From Prolixibacteraceae bacterium (lineage in GTDB: Bacteria; Bacteroidota; Bacteroidia; Bacteroidales; Prolixibacteraceae): a stretch of DNA of 52,495 nt. The translations under genes and the position numbers were made by a program. Shown here in pieces: positions 23,386-32,488 of this stretch. The first letter of the stretch is position 1; every line of letters begins with the position of its first letter. The stretch lies in contig JAGODU010000008.1 in assembly GCA_017998095.1 (NCBI GenBank), forward strand, positions 1 to 52,495. Direction: 5' to 3'. Under the pieces are notes generated by a model that worked only from the letters and a program-made list of their open reading frames with translations, searched no databases and was not told where the DNA came from.

Positions 23386-24156
23386 ATGAAAGCATTAAAA
23401 ATAATAGGAATAATAATATTTTCAATTCTGGCCGGTTTGTACCTTTACTTTTACGCTGCTGCCCCAATAATTACAATAAGTAAATTAAACAGTCAGGTTA
23501 CTTCTGATACAGTATTCATGAAGAAGCATCAATCGATGGTCAACTTTCCAAAGTTACTTCCACAAATTAAAGAAAAGAGTTTTCTTGAAGCTCAGCTTTC
23601 ATTAGCAAAAAGAGATTCAATCGGTATTGTCATTAACCTTAAGGACAGTACGGTAAATCTTGTAATGAAAGGAGTTACAATCCGAAAATCAAAGATGATA
23701 GACTACAAAAAAGACAGAATTTTCAATGGGATAAATGGCCCTGCATACTATAAATACTTTTCGAAACCATTGACAAATGTATCGGAGTATTGCTCAATGA
23801 TAAAAGAACCTATAGAAAAGAAAACTGCACCTAAGGATACTATAGAAGCATTGAAACAACTCACTATTCCAGATTCAGTAGCTTGTGAACCGGCATATTA
23901 TTCAGCTACTTTAAGCAATGGATTTAATTTAATAATGGTTCAGCCTGTTTGGGAAACTGATGCTGAAAAAGAGATTGAAAAGAAGTTTAAATCAGATATG
24001 AACCGACGGAAATTTTTTCTTAGCAGGATTAGTGATCTTATTAAAAAGGAGACTCCTGATTATAAACCAACCATATTAATTGAATTATCTAAATATGATA
24101 TCAGGGCAATTTACAGGGGAACACCCTGGAAGCCTGGTGTTGTAATTTATTATTGA
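23386..24156 (+). CDS. Membrane-anchored YkuD-like protein lacking the catalytic cysteine
   Basis: 256-residue protein with an N-terminal membrane helix (KIIGIIIFSILAGLYLYFYAA). The part RDSIGIVINLKDSTVNLVMKG resembles the first strands of the YkuD domain in the preceding gene (YLVINSTDNNFYLYKG), but no H-G...G-C catalytic motif follows. The C-terminal half (IEKKFKSDMNRRKFFLSRIS and on) is not recognised. It is third in a cotranscribed series of envelope proteins. It may be a non-catalytic relative that regulates or scaffolds the two active enzymes; that is inference. Its 3' end overlaps the convergent UPF0280 gene by 7 bases. Confidence 0.6.
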   Translation: MKALKIIGIIIFSILAGLYLYFYAAAPIITISKLNSQVTSDTVFMKKHQSMVNFPKLLPQIKEKSFLEAQLSLAKRDSIGIVINLKDSTVNLVMKGVTIRKSKMIDYKKDRIFNGINGPAYYKYFSKPLTNVSEYCSMIKEPIEKKTAPKDTIEALKQLTIPDSVACEPAYYSATLSNGFNLIMVQPVWETDAEKEIEKKFKSDMNRRKFFLSRISDLIKKETPDYKPTILIELSKYDIRAIYRGTPWKPGVVIYY

Positions 24157-24902
24157 TTGGAAGGTTTTATCTTAAATTTTCCGCTAACACCAATTTTATC
24201 TTCACAAATAATAATCAGTGAAAGTATTTCATTGAAGTTCTTATAATCATTCTGTTGAATATCAATATCGGCAGCTTGTTTTATTTTGTTACCTATTGCA
24301 GTTGCCAGAGCATCTGCAAGAGCAGCATCCTTACAAGCAACCATAACTGCATCAGCATTACCAAAGCTAAATGAAGGCCCAATCTTACCGGCTGAAGTGC
24401 ATATACTTAAAGGTGAGAAAGCGGCTTTTACCTCAACAGATATCTTCCCCGAAAAAGGAGAGTTACCAGCATATATTGAAATCAGAATATCATTATCAAT
24501 ATTCATCCATATATCTCCTCCGTTTTCAACAACAATTTCCTTCACTTTAAACTCTTCACAAATAGCTTTTCCAATATATTCTGCAAATGCACCGGCAACT
24601 GCTGCCATTGGGCCTGTACCAGCCTTCTTAGAAGCAACAGCCATAACTAATGCTATTCCGGGAGCTTCGGGAAGTAACTTTATTGGTTCTAAAGAAGATT
24701 TGAATTCAGGTTCTCTTTGAATATAATCTTCAAGTATTTCCCTGGTATCAGTAAGTTTTTTCAGAGCGAAGAAAGGAATAATCGGATTGAATGATTTCTT
24801 GTCAATACCAATCCATAGGTTTGAGTCTTTATAATTAATCTCAAATGACTCAAACCTTGATATGCCCATGCCTGTTCTGTAAAAACGGGGCTCAGGATTC
24901 AT
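24150..24902 (-). CDS. UPF0280 (COG2122) protein, ApbE-like fold
   Basis: 250-residue cytosolic protein of the UPF0280 family, distantly related to ApbE flavin transferases. Seen: FYRTGMGISRFESFEI near the N-terminus, PMAAVAGAFAEYIG near 97-110, VVENGGDIWMN near 124, and FSFGNADAVMVACKDAALADALATA split across 180-205. In anaerobes the family co-occurs with DUF39 and NIL-ferredoxin proteins needed to make homocysteine from aspartate semialdehyde and sulfide. It is the last gene of exactly that trio; its start shares a base with the ferredoxin stop, indicating one operon. Biochemical role within the pathway is unsettled. Confidence 0.8.
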   Translation of the reverse strand: MNPEPRFYRTGMGISRFESFEINYKDSNLWIGIDKKSFNPIIPFFALKKLTDTREILEDYIQREPEFKSSLEPIKLLPEAPGIALVMAVASKKAGTGPMAAVAGAFAEYIGKAICEEFKVKEIVVENGGDIWMNIDNDILISIYAGNSPFSGKISVEVKAAFSPLSICTSAGKIGPSFSFGNADAVMVACKDAALADALATAIGNKIKQAADIDIQQNDYKNFNEILSLIIICEDKIGVSGKFKIKPSNQ

Positions 24903-25330
24903 CAGTTGTCGTCGCGAAAATCAATTTCAAAAAGCCTGAGAGGACAAGCTTTAACACAAAGCTCACACAAGATACAGTTGTCTTTGTTGAACTCCAGTTC
25001 CCATGTATCAGGATTCATAGTAAGGGCACCGGCAAAACATACTGCAGTACAATTACCGCAATTTATACATTTATCCTTATCTAGCTTTAAATCCTTCTCC
25101 AGTGGTTGGCAATCAACATTTTCAGATTCAAGATATTTAATGCCCTTTTCAATATTTTCCTGAAGTCCCTCCATTTCAAGAAGAAGGCTTCCCTTTTTAC
25201 CAGGCATTACTTCAGCCTTCAGAATATTAATCCTTATATCGAAGTCCTTGACAAGAATATAACTTAAAGGTTTATCAACATTTTGAGGAGGAAACCTAAG
25301 GATGACTTTTCTTTTAACAAAATTGATCAT
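24902..25330 (-). CDS. NIL-domain 2[4Fe-4S] ferredoxin (homocysteine biosynthesis)
   Basis: 142-residue electron carrier. The N-terminal NIL domain (about 5-75: KVILRFPPQNVDKPLSYILV) is a small ligand-binding fold otherwise seen in methionine ABC transporters. Two ferredoxin clusters follow: CINCGNCTAVC and CILCELCVKAC, each with the C-x2-C-x2-C-x3-C spacing for a [4Fe-4S] centre. This architecture is that of the Methanosarcina partner protein of the DUF39 homocysteine synthase. Its start overlaps the upstream DUF39 gene by 4 bases (ATGA). Confidence 0.9.
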   Translation of the reverse strand: MINFVKRKVILRFPPQNVDKPLSYILVKDFDIRINILKAEVMPGKKGSLLLEMEGLQENIEKGIKYLESENVDCQPLEKDLKLDKDKCINCGNCTAVCFAGALTMNPDTWELEFNKDNCILCELCVKACPLRLFEIDFRDDN

Positions 25331-26502
25331 GACTCTTCTCCTCCTTCTTTAAATTCAATTTCTTTCAAGCTATTTAGCGATGTATTTGAAGGGAACATTT
25401 GAATAGGTTCCTGAATAAGAAAATCGCCTTGTTGAATTTGTTTTTTTAGAATTTCGGCAATTACTCTTGCTTTAGCGAGGCTTGCCACTGGTGCAGTGCG
25501 TACTTTCTGCCCATTGATTTCTATTTCCCCAGAGCGCAGTTGAGCATAGGTAACCTGCCCAAGCTTTGGAGACCCAGGAGAACCATAATCAAGAACACTG
25601 GTCAATATCTGATTATTATTAATTGATACTCTTTTTGCCATTTCAACATTAAGAACAGGGATTGGTATTCCAATTCCAACGAACATACTTACACCATATT
25701 TTTCATAGTAGGCAGCCTGCAGGAATTCGCTGCTCATTTCCTTAAGGTTCCCAATAACAGCTAATGTTGCTGCATTTGTAACAGGTACCCCTTTTTCATC
25801 TTTAGGACGTGTCGTATGGAATTGAGTTCCCGGCCATATAACATATCCTGTCGTCCCTCCTATAAAAATACGTGTTCCGATACCAATGGTTTTAAATTCA
25901 GGATCATTTAGAAGAGGACTTAATTCGCCTGCAGTTGAATAGGTTGCATTTTTCATATTAGGTAATAAAGTACCCATATATGTATATTTAATTTTATTGG
26001 TTGTATTCGTAGCAACATTATAATTCTGGTATGCATTGCGAGGATTAAAAAGGATCATTTCATTTATGGAATCCTTATTAATGATAGTACGGATATGCTT
26101 TCTCGGATAGCAGTCGGTTCCTTTTCCCCAGGCTTCAAGTATTACATCTTTTCCTTCGATAAGCTCTTGAATTACATGGGCACCGCCATAGTCCGGTCTT
26201 TCAGAACCTGTTGAAGTAGCACCAAGATATGTGTCTACAGCAGCAAGACCACCATAGGCAGGAACTCCATTTAACCTGATTTTTTCCATGCGGATAGGAG
26301 GATTTGCATGACCAAAGTTGATAAATGCACCACTTGAGCACATTGCCCCGAAAGTAGCAGTAGTAACAATATCAACTTTTTCTACAATCTCCTCTGGTGT
26401 AGCAGTAAGAGCCATCTTTGCAACTTCTTCGGCTGTAAGAACAACAGCTTCTCCCCTGCTTATTTTATCATTTATTTCTTTATAGGTTTTTTCAACTGCC
26501 AT
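25327..26502 (-). CDS. DUF39 (COG1900) homocysteine biosynthesis protein
   Basis: 391-residue cytosolic protein predicted to insert sulfide sulfur into aspartate semialdehyde to give homocysteine, as shown genetically for methanogen relatives. The family start VEKTYKEINDKISRGEAVVLT is split by no gaps. FGAMCSSGAF carries conserved C55, and GKGTDCYPRK carries C131, both candidates for persulfide chemistry. IGIGTRIFIGGTTGYVIWPGTQ is another family hallmark. It is the first gene of a three-gene minus-strand operon with NIL-ferredoxin and UPF0280. The pathway depends on free sulfide and fits an anaerobic lifestyle. Confidence 0.9.
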   Translation of the reverse strand: MAVEKTYKEINDKISRGEAVVLTAEEVAKMALTATPEEIVEKVDIVTTATFGAMCSSGAFINFGHANPPIRMEKIRLNGVPAYGGLAAVDTYLGATSTGSERPDYGGAHVIQELIEGKDVILEAWGKGTDCYPRKHIRTIINKDSINEMILFNPRNAYQNYNVATNTTNKIKYTYMGTLLPNMKNATYSTAGELSPLLNDPEFKTIGIGTRIFIGGTTGYVIWPGTQFHTTRPKDEKGVPVTNAATLAVIGNLKEMSSEFLQAAYYEKYGVSMFVGIGIPIPVLNVEMAKRVSINNNQILTSVLDYGSPGSPKLGQVTYAQLRSGEIEINGQKVRTAPVASLAKARVIAEILKKQIQQGDFLIQEPIQMFPSNTSLNSLKEIEFKEGGEES

Positions 26503-26593
26503 TATTGCTTTTTTTAAAATAAACCAACAGACAAAAATAGCAGCAATTTGAATAACTTCAAAGGATTATATTACTTGAGTAAACACTGATAAA

Positions 26594-27523
26594 TCAGATC
26601 GCTGAATTAGCAAAATTATTATTGTAAATAATAAGCCCTTTAGTTTTTTTATTCTTAGCCAGATTGGAAGGTATTTCACCGGATAACATATTATTGGAAA
26701 GATTTATATACTTAAGATTTTCCATAAAAGATAACTCTTCAGGAATACCACCAAATAATTTATTATTGCTAAGATTAATTCTCGTCAGATCTTTCATTGA
26801 ATTGAAATCTTTGGGGATTTCTCCTGTGAAATCATTATTAGAAAGATTCAACCATTTCATTTTATTCAAAGAACTCAGACCGGAAGGGATATTGCCATTC
26901 AGATTGTTATTTGAAAGGGATAAATAAACAAGATTTTTTAAAAGGTGAATAGATTCCGGCAGGCTTCCTGAAAGGTTATTATTACACATTGATAAACCTC
27001 TTAACCCAGATATTTTTGTAATAGATGATGGGATAGTACCTTCAATTAAGTTGCTGGATAAGATAAGTTCTTCAAGGCTCTCAAGGTTACCAATATTTTC
27101 AGGAATTACACCAGTAATTTTATTATTTGCGCAATTAAAGAATCTTAAATATTTAAGGTTGCAAATAGAAGCAGGTATTTCACCTGATATTTTGTTGCCA
27201 TACAGGAAAAGTTCTTTTAAATGAGTTAAGTTACCTATTTCTGATGGGATATTTCCAATAAGATTGTTTGCATTCAAACTAATGGAAGTTACATGCCCAT
27301 TGATAACAGTTAGTCCATACCAACTGGATGGAGTATTGGTTACAAGCCAGTCTCGATTCTGTAACCAGGTTTCACCTTTAGTACTCTCGTAAATTTTAAT
27401 TAGTGTTTCAAGTTCAGATTGAGGAATTTCTTTTACATACTCTTTCTGAAAAAACCCTCCTGCCTTTAAATTAAAGGAAAACAGGATAAAAAGGAAAGTA
27501 ATAATAAGGTAATTAGTTTTCAT
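26594..27523 (-). CDS. Secreted leucine-rich-repeat protein of plant type
   Basis: 309-residue exported protein. The start is set at ATG 27523 because it gives the signal MKTNYLIITFLFILFSFNLKA; the longer frame from 27544 adds seven residues in front. After a cap region with TLIKIYESTKGETWLQNRDW, about nine repeats of 24 residues follow the plant-like consensus LxxLxLxxNxLxGxIPxxl (for example LKELFLYGNKISGEIPASI). The N-terminal cap with W-x-x-R-D-W and SSWYGLTV is shared with plant and Bacteroidota LRR surface proteins. No C-terminal anchor or sorting signal is evident. Function probably binding of a protein or glycan; partner unknown. Confidence 0.83.
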   Translation of the reverse strand: MKTNYLIITFLFILFSFNLKAGGFFQKEYVKEIPQSELETLIKIYESTKGETWLQNRDWLVTNTPSSWYGLTVINGHVTSISLNANNLIGNIPSEIGNLTHLKELFLYGNKISGEIPASICNLKYLRFFNCANNKITGVIPENIGNLESLEELILSSNLIEGTIPSSITKISGLRGLSMCNNNLSGSLPESIHLLKNLVYLSLSNNNLNGNIPSGLSSLNKMKWLNLSNNDFTGEIPKDFNSMKDLTRINLSNNKLFGGIPEELSFMENLKYINLSNNMLSGEIPSNLAKNKKTKGLIIYNNNFANSAI

Positions 27524-27793
27524 GTGATAGTATTTTATAGGCAATCAGTTTCATTTAAAATTACAATTTACTATGCAAATTTACAAACTGCTATCATAAT
27601 ATAAATCAGGAATTAAAGTGCTAAATTCACATTTTGACCAAAATCATTTTTTTGGTGATAAAATAAACTTTTTGTTTGGTGAAATGATGTTTTTTGTGTT
27701 TTTTATAAAAATCTCATAAGGAAGAAATATTATTAAATCAAATAGGGTTTGACTTTTACAATCTTATAAACCTCTGGATTTATAATTTATAAT

Positions 27794-27801
27794 TATTTTT
27801 G
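27794..27801 (+). promoter_or_regulatory. -7 promoter box upstream of cysS
   Basis: TATTTTTG fits TAnnTTTG and lies 19 bases before the cysS ATG, predicting a leader of about 13 bases. The -33 region (CTGG near 27774) is only a partial match. Confidence 0.55.
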
Positions 27802-27820
27802 CCCATTAATCTTTAAAAAG

Positions 27821-29293
27821 ATGGAACAAGATCTATTCATTTACAACACTCTTACAAAGAAGAAAGAAAGATTTGAACCCTTAAATCCGGGTAGAGTAGG
27901 TATTTATGTTTGCGGGCCAACTGTATACGGTCATGCTCATTTGGGTCATGCAAGACCTGCAATAACTTTCGATCTTGTGTTCAGATATTTAAAACACCTT
28001 GGTTTTAAAGTCCGCTATGTCAGAAACATTACTGATGTTGGGCACCTTGTAAATGATGCAGACAGCGGAGAAGATAAGATTGCTAAGATTGCTAAGATTG
28101 ATCAGATTGAACCAATGGAAGTTGTGCAAACATACACTAACTCCTATCACAGAAATATGGATCAGTTGAATGTTCTTCCTCCAAGTATTGAACCTACTGC
28201 ATCAGGACATATTATTGAGCAAATTAATCTTGTTTCAAAAATTTTAGAAAACGGCTATGCATATATAAGTGAAGGTTCTGTTTATTTTGATGTAGAAAAA
28301 TACTCTAAAGACTATAACTACGGAAAACTTTCGGGAAGGAAGATTGAAGATCTTTTATCGAATACCAGAGACCTTGACGGGCAGGATGAAAAAAAATCAG
28401 GATTAGACTTTGCACTATGGAAGAAAGCTCAGCCTGAGCATATAATGCATTGGCCATCACCATGGAGTGAAGGATTTCCCGGTTGGCATACTGAATGTAC
28501 AGCCATGAGCAAGAAATATTTGGGAGAACAATTTGACATACACGGAGGAGGAATGGATTTAATGTTCCCTCATCATGAAGCTGAAATAGCGCAAAGCTGT
28601 GCTTCCATAGGTGGTGAATCAGTAAAGTATTGGATGCATAACAATATGATTACAATTAATGGCCAAAAGATGGGAAAATCGCTTGGAAATTCCATTACGC
28701 TTGACCAATTCTTTGCCGGAGACCATCCTCTACTTGAAAAGCCATATTCCCCAATGACAGTAAGATTTTTTATTCTTCAGGCACAATACCGAAGTACTGT
28801 TGATTTTTCAAATGAAGCTTTGCAAGCTGCAGAAAAAGGATTGGAAAGACTAATGAAAGCGGTAAATTCTATTGATAAAATAAACGTATCAGAAAAATCA
28901 ACCGTTGAGATAACTCCTTTGATAGAAAAATGTTATGAAGCTATGAGCGATGATTTCAACAGCTCAATAGCAATAGCAAATCTTTTCGACGGTGTCAGGA
29001 TTATAAATTCACTTCTTGATGGAAAAGAAACAATTGATAAAGAAGGTCATGAATTATTAATTAAACTATTCCACGATTTTGTCTTTGATATATTGGGACT
29101 TAAGGGTGAAGAAATTAATTCTGGCAATAATGAAATCCTGTCTGATGTTGTAAATCTTCTTCTCAATTTAAGAATGGAAGCTAAAACAAATAAAGACTGG
29201 GCTACTTCTGATAAAATAAGGAATGAATTAACAAAACTTGGTTTTGAAATTAAGGATAAAAAGGATGGTTTTGAATGGGAATTGAAGAAATAG
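27821..29293 (+). CDS. cysS: Cysteinyl-tRNA synthetase
   Basis: 490-residue class I aminoacyl-tRNA synthetase charging tRNA-Cys. Zinc-site CGPTVYG is followed by the HIGH-type HLGH in [10 protein letters not shown]. Further zinc ligands are in [10 protein letters not shown] and [18 protein letters not shown]. The KMSKS loop reads KMGKS ([11 protein letters not shown]), a substitution I believe is common in this phylum. The C-terminal DALR-like domain covers about residues 340-490. Followed after 27 bases by an MBOAT gene on the same strand. Confidence 0.97.
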   Translation: MEQDLFIYNTLTKKKERFEPLNPGRVGIYVCGPTVYGHAHLGHARPAITFDLVFRYLKHLGFKVRYVRNITDVGHLVNDADSGEDKIAKIAKIDQIEPMEVVQTYTNSYHRNMDQLNVLPPSIEPTASGHIIEQINLVSKILENGYAYISEGSVYFDVEKYSKDYNYGKLSGRKIEDLLSNTRDLDGQDEKKSGLDFALWKKAQPEHIMHWPSPWSEGFPGWHTECTAMSKKYLGEQFDIHGGGMDLMFPHHEAEIAQSCASIGGESVKYWMHNNMITINGQKMGKSLGNSITLDQFFAGDHPLLEKPYSPMTVRFFILQAQYRSTVDFSNEALQAAEKGLERLMKAVNSIDKINVSEKSTVEITPLIEKCYEAMSDDFNSSIAIANLFDGVRIINSLLDGKETIDKEGHELLIKLFHDFVFDILGLKGEEINSGNNEILSDVVNLLLNLRMEAKTNKDWATSDKIRNELTKLGFEIKDKKDGFEWELKK

Positions 29294-29320
29294 TTTATTT
29301 TTATCATTCCAAACGAAACT

Positions 29321-30733
29321 ATGCTGTTTAATTCACTCATATTTGTAGCCTTTGCTATAATCTTTTATATTGTTTCCAGATTAATAGGCAACAATGTAAA
29401 AGGCAGGCTTATCTGGCTCACTTCAATGTCGTTTTTATTTTATGGCTGGTGGGACTGGCGATTTCTCTTCTTAATTGTTTTCAGCGGGATGGTTGATTAT
29501 ATCGCCGCTCTGGGGATGAAGAAATACGAGAAATATAAAAAAATCCTGCTTTACTCTTCATTATCAGCTAACATTGGCGCACTTTCAATATTCAAATACT
29601 CAGGATTCATTGCTGAGAACATTGATAATCTGCTTGGCCTTACAGGTCAATTTTCATTATCAGCAAACATTAATGATTTCTTTTTGATAACGCCTGTAGG
29701 TATAAGCTTTTATACTTTTCAAAGTATGAGTTATACTATCGATGTCTACAAGAAAAAAATAGAACCTACGAGGAGTATACTTCATTTTTTTGCTTTCATT
29801 TCTATGTTTCCCCAATTAGTTGCAGGACCGATATTAAGAGCAAAAGATATGTTACCTCAACTTTTAAAAGTTACTCCTGTTACTAAAGAAGAGTCATGGA
29901 ACGGATTCCGGTTTATAGTAAAAGGGTATTTCAAAAAAGTTGTAATAGCAGATAACCTTGCTCCTTTGGTTGTAGCAGCTTTCAGCAGCCCGGGGATAAG
30001 TCAGTCGTCTCTATACTGGTGGGGAACAATAATCGCTTTCTCGCTTCAAATATTCTGTGATTTTGCAGGATACAGTGATATAGCAAGAGGTTTGGCCAAA
30101 TGGATGGGTTATGATTTCCCGGATAATTTCAACCATCCATATATTTCAGGTTCCATGAGGGAATTCTGGACCAGGTGGCATATTTCATTATCAACATGGT
30201 TCAGGGACTATGTATACATTCCTTTGGGAGGAAACAGAAAAGGGAAGGCACGTGAATACCTTAATCTCTGGATTACAATGGTATTATCCGGATTATGGCA
30301 CGGGGCAGCATGGACGTATGTTGCCTGGGGAGGATTGCACGCTTTCTTCTCTTCTGTTGAAAAAATAACAGGATGGCCGGAGTGGTTTAAAAAATACAAA
30401 TTGCTAAAAATAATCGGAGGTATTTTAGTATTAATACAGGTAAATATTGCATGGGTATTCTTCAGATCTGATTCTATCTCTCAGGCATGGGAAATAATCA
30501 AAGTGATGTTTTCATTTAAGGGAGAGCTGAATACCGGTTGGGGAATAAATGGAACAGTATTTATAGGATTAATGATAATCAGGGAAATAATTGAAGCAGC
30601 AGGGTTAGGCAGATATGTTAACAGAACTGATAAAAAATGGATCTGGATAGAAATAATTACTTTAGCTTTAATGATTGCTGCAATAGTATTTCTTAGAGGA
30701 CCCGGAAGTGAATTTATTTATTTTCAGTTTTAA
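29321..30733 (+). CDS. MBOAT-family membrane O-acyltransferase (AlgI-like)
   Basis: 470-residue polytopic membrane protein that would pass acyl (usually acetyl) groups across the membrane for modification of a surface glycan. Around ten hydrophobic segments are visible. Family landmarks: FLFYGWWDWRFL near 38-50, the segment ending FPQLVAGPILRAKDM, WTRWHISLSTWFRDYVYIPL cut by the loop, and the catalytic-histidine segment GLWHGAAWTYVAWG (H327). Next gene starts 1 base after the stop and encodes an SGNH-like partner, an arrangement like AlgI with AlgJ/AlgX or DltB with DltD. The acylated substrate is not indicated. Confidence 0.92.
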   Translation: MLFNSLIFVAFAIIFYIVSRLIGNNVKGRLIWLTSMSFLFYGWWDWRFLFLIVFSGMVDYIAALGMKKYEKYKKILLYSSLSANIGALSIFKYSGFIAENIDNLLGLTGQFSLSANINDFFLITPVGISFYTFQSMSYTIDVYKKKIEPTRSILHFFAFISMFPQLVAGPILRAKDMLPQLLKVTPVTKEESWNGFRFIVKGYFKKVVIADNLAPLVVAAFSSPGISQSSLYWWGTIIAFSLQIFCDFAGYSDIARGLAKWMGYDFPDNFNHPYISGSMREFWTRWHISLSTWFRDYVYIPLGGNRKGKAREYLNLWITMVLSGLWHGAAWTYVAWGGLHAFFSSVEKITGWPEWFKKYKLLKIIGGILVLIQVNIAWVFFRSDSISQAWEIIKVMFSFKGELNTGWGINGTVFIGLMIIREIIEAAGLGRYVNRTDKKWIWIEIITLALMIAAIVFLRGPGSEFIYFQF

Positions 30734-30734
30734 C

Positions 30735-31646
30735 ATGAATGTGAATAAAAAAATATTGTACACTTTATCGATAGCTGTAATTTTAATAACAGCACTTAGC
30801 TTCATTCTTCCTAAAAATGAAGAAAAATATCTTGGTGACCGCTTCTGGGCAAAAAAGACTTTTGCCCCGGCAATATTTGATGCCGTAATTATTGGCGATT
30901 CAAGAACATACAGAGGGGTTTCACCTTCAATAATGACTGAATACCTTCCGGAGAAGAAAATTTTAAACTTTGCTTATTCTAATGGAGGTCTGAATAACTT
31001 TGTTTTTGCAGAAGCCGAGAAAAAACTGTCAACGAATAATAATAAAAAGTTTATCATTATTGGAATAACAGCAAATACACTTTCCGGGTTTACCAGGAAC
31101 AATGAACAATTAATTTTAGAAAAATCACGCCCCAGGGAAGATGTACTGGAAAGAATATATTTTAACGGAATATTATATCACTTCTCATCTGTAACTCCTG
31201 AACAAGTTGTCGATTTACTCAAAAATAAACCTGTTCCCAATTATTATAGAAACAGGTATTATCCCGATGGGTATGTAGAGTCTGATAAATTTCCTAAGGA
31301 CACTATGGAAGCCATACCCTCATATTACGATGATTTTACAAAATATAAAGTTGATCATCTATATATTGAGGAGCTTATTGGTCAAGTAAGGAAATGGAAT
31401 GAAAAAGGGATAATGGTAGTAGGTTATTGTCCTCCTGTTTCCTATCCTATGAAAGAATTAGAAAAGACAATGGGCTTGTTTGATTATGAATTTATTAAGT
31501 CAGAGTTTATAAAAAATGGAGGAAAGTGGATTGACCTAAATTCAAATGAATATAAAACTTATGACGGCAGTCATCTTGAAAGGGAGTCGGCTGAGAAGCT
31601 TTCCAAAGTAATTGCAGATTACATTAAGAAAACATCTGATTTATAG
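30735..31646 (+). CDS. SGNH/AlgX-like membrane-anchored acyltransferase partner
   Basis: 303-residue protein with an N-terminal membrane anchor (KKILYTLSIAVILITALSFIL). ATG 30735 is chosen because it follows the MBOAT stop by one base; the earlier in-frame ATG at 30708 lies inside the MBOAT gene. The nucleophile block is IIGDSRTYRG (S56) and the D-x-x-H pair is in YDGSHLERES near the C-terminus. A block with NFAYSNGG could supply the oxyanion-hole residues. These are the SGNH hydrolase features found in extracytoplasmic O-acetyltransferase partners of MBOAT proteins. Confidence 0.75.
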   Translation: MNVNKKILYTLSIAVILITALSFILPKNEEKYLGDRFWAKKTFAPAIFDAVIIGDSRTYRGVSPSIMTEYLPEKKILNFAYSNGGLNNFVFAEAEKKLSTNNNKKFIIIGITANTLSGFTRNNEQLILEKSRPREDVLERIYFNGILYHFSSVTPEQVVDLLKNKPVPNYYRNRYYPDGYVESDKFPKDTMEAIPSYYDDFTKYKVDHLYIEELIGQVRKWNEKGIMVVGYCPPVSYPMKELEKTMGLFDYEFIKSEFIKNGGKWIDLNSNEYKTYDGSHLERESAEKLSKVIADYIKKTSDL

Positions 31647-31664
31647 AATCAATCTTTTAAATTC

Positions 31665-32483
31665 TTAAGATTCGATTTTTCTTGAAATTAAAATTTCAAT
31701 TCCTTTAGCAATAATAAAAATGAAAGTAAGGATAACGATTATTGTTGCCCCAGAAGGAAGGTTAGTATAATATGAAACTATTAAGCCGGATATCATAGCC
31801 ACAAAACCTATAAGTATTGAAAGAAAAATAATACTGCTGAATCTTTTGGAAAAAAGATTAGAAGTAGCCTGAGGCAAAGTAAGAAGGGATAATACAAGTA
31901 TTACACCTGAAACTCTTATACTTCCAACAATTACCAATGCAGCAAGAATAATAAGCAGGTTATTGAATAAATTCACAGGCAAATTTCTTGCTTTTGCAAA
32001 CTCTTCATCAAAAGAAATAGTGATAATCAACCTGAAAAAGAGTGCAAACACCATTATGGTTATCAAACTTATGATACTCATAAAGATTAGGTCTGAGCTT
32101 GTTACCGTGAGGATACTTCCAAATAGGAAGTTCATCAGATTGGGTGCGTAGCCGGGTTTTAAAGCAATAAAAATAATACCTATAGCCATCCCAAGTGACC
32201 ACCAAATTGCAATTGAGGAATCCTGCCTTATGTTACCTTTCCTTGTAAAATAATTGATTCCAAAAGCAGATAAAACAGCAAACAGGGCAGCACCTATCAT
32301 TGGGTTAATTCCAAGAAAATAACCAATACCAATTCCTCCAAAAGAAGCGTGAGTGATGCCTCCTCCAATGAATACCATTCTCCGTGCTACAATATAAGCC
32401 CCGATAATCCCGCATGAAACAGCAGTAATCAGTGATGCAATCAGTGCATTTGTAAAGAAGTCATATTTCAGGAGTTCCATCAT
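31665..32483 (-). CDS. znuB: ABC transporter permease for zinc/manganese (ZnuB-like)
   Basis: 272-residue ABC-3 family membrane permease with about eight hydrophobic helices. Typical landmarks are GAYIVARRMVFIGGGITHASFGG (positions about 29-51) in two parts, and IRVSGVILVLSLLTLPQATS. It lies 5 bases downstream of the ATPase gene on the same strand and closes the three-gene metal uptake operon. Zinc is the likeliest substrate from the His-rich binding protein; manganese or iron cannot be excluded. Confidence 0.9.
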   Translation of the reverse strand: MMELLKYDFFTNALIASLITAVSCGIIGAYIVARRMVFIGGGITHASFGGIGIGYFLGINPMIGAALFAVLSAFGINYFTRKGNIRQDSSIAIWWSLGMAIGIIFIALKPGYAPNLMNFLFGSILTVTSSDLIFMSIISLITIMVFALFFRLIITISFDEEFAKARNLPVNLFNNLLIILAALVIVGSIRVSGVILVLSLLTLPQATSNLFSKRFSSIIFLSILIGFVAMISGLIVSYYTNLPSGATIIVILTFIFIIAKGIEILISRKIES

Positions 32484-32488
32484 CTGAA

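Noticed and set aside
24286..24720. A 144-codon plus-strand frame
   Set aside because: Antisense to the UPF0280 gene, which has family motifs and operon overlap supporting it.
27637..27682. Short hairpin ACCAAAA/TTTTGGT and TTTGGTGA repeats upstream of cysS
   Set aside because: Seven-base AT-rich stem and short repeats are expected by chance in this composition; no feature called.
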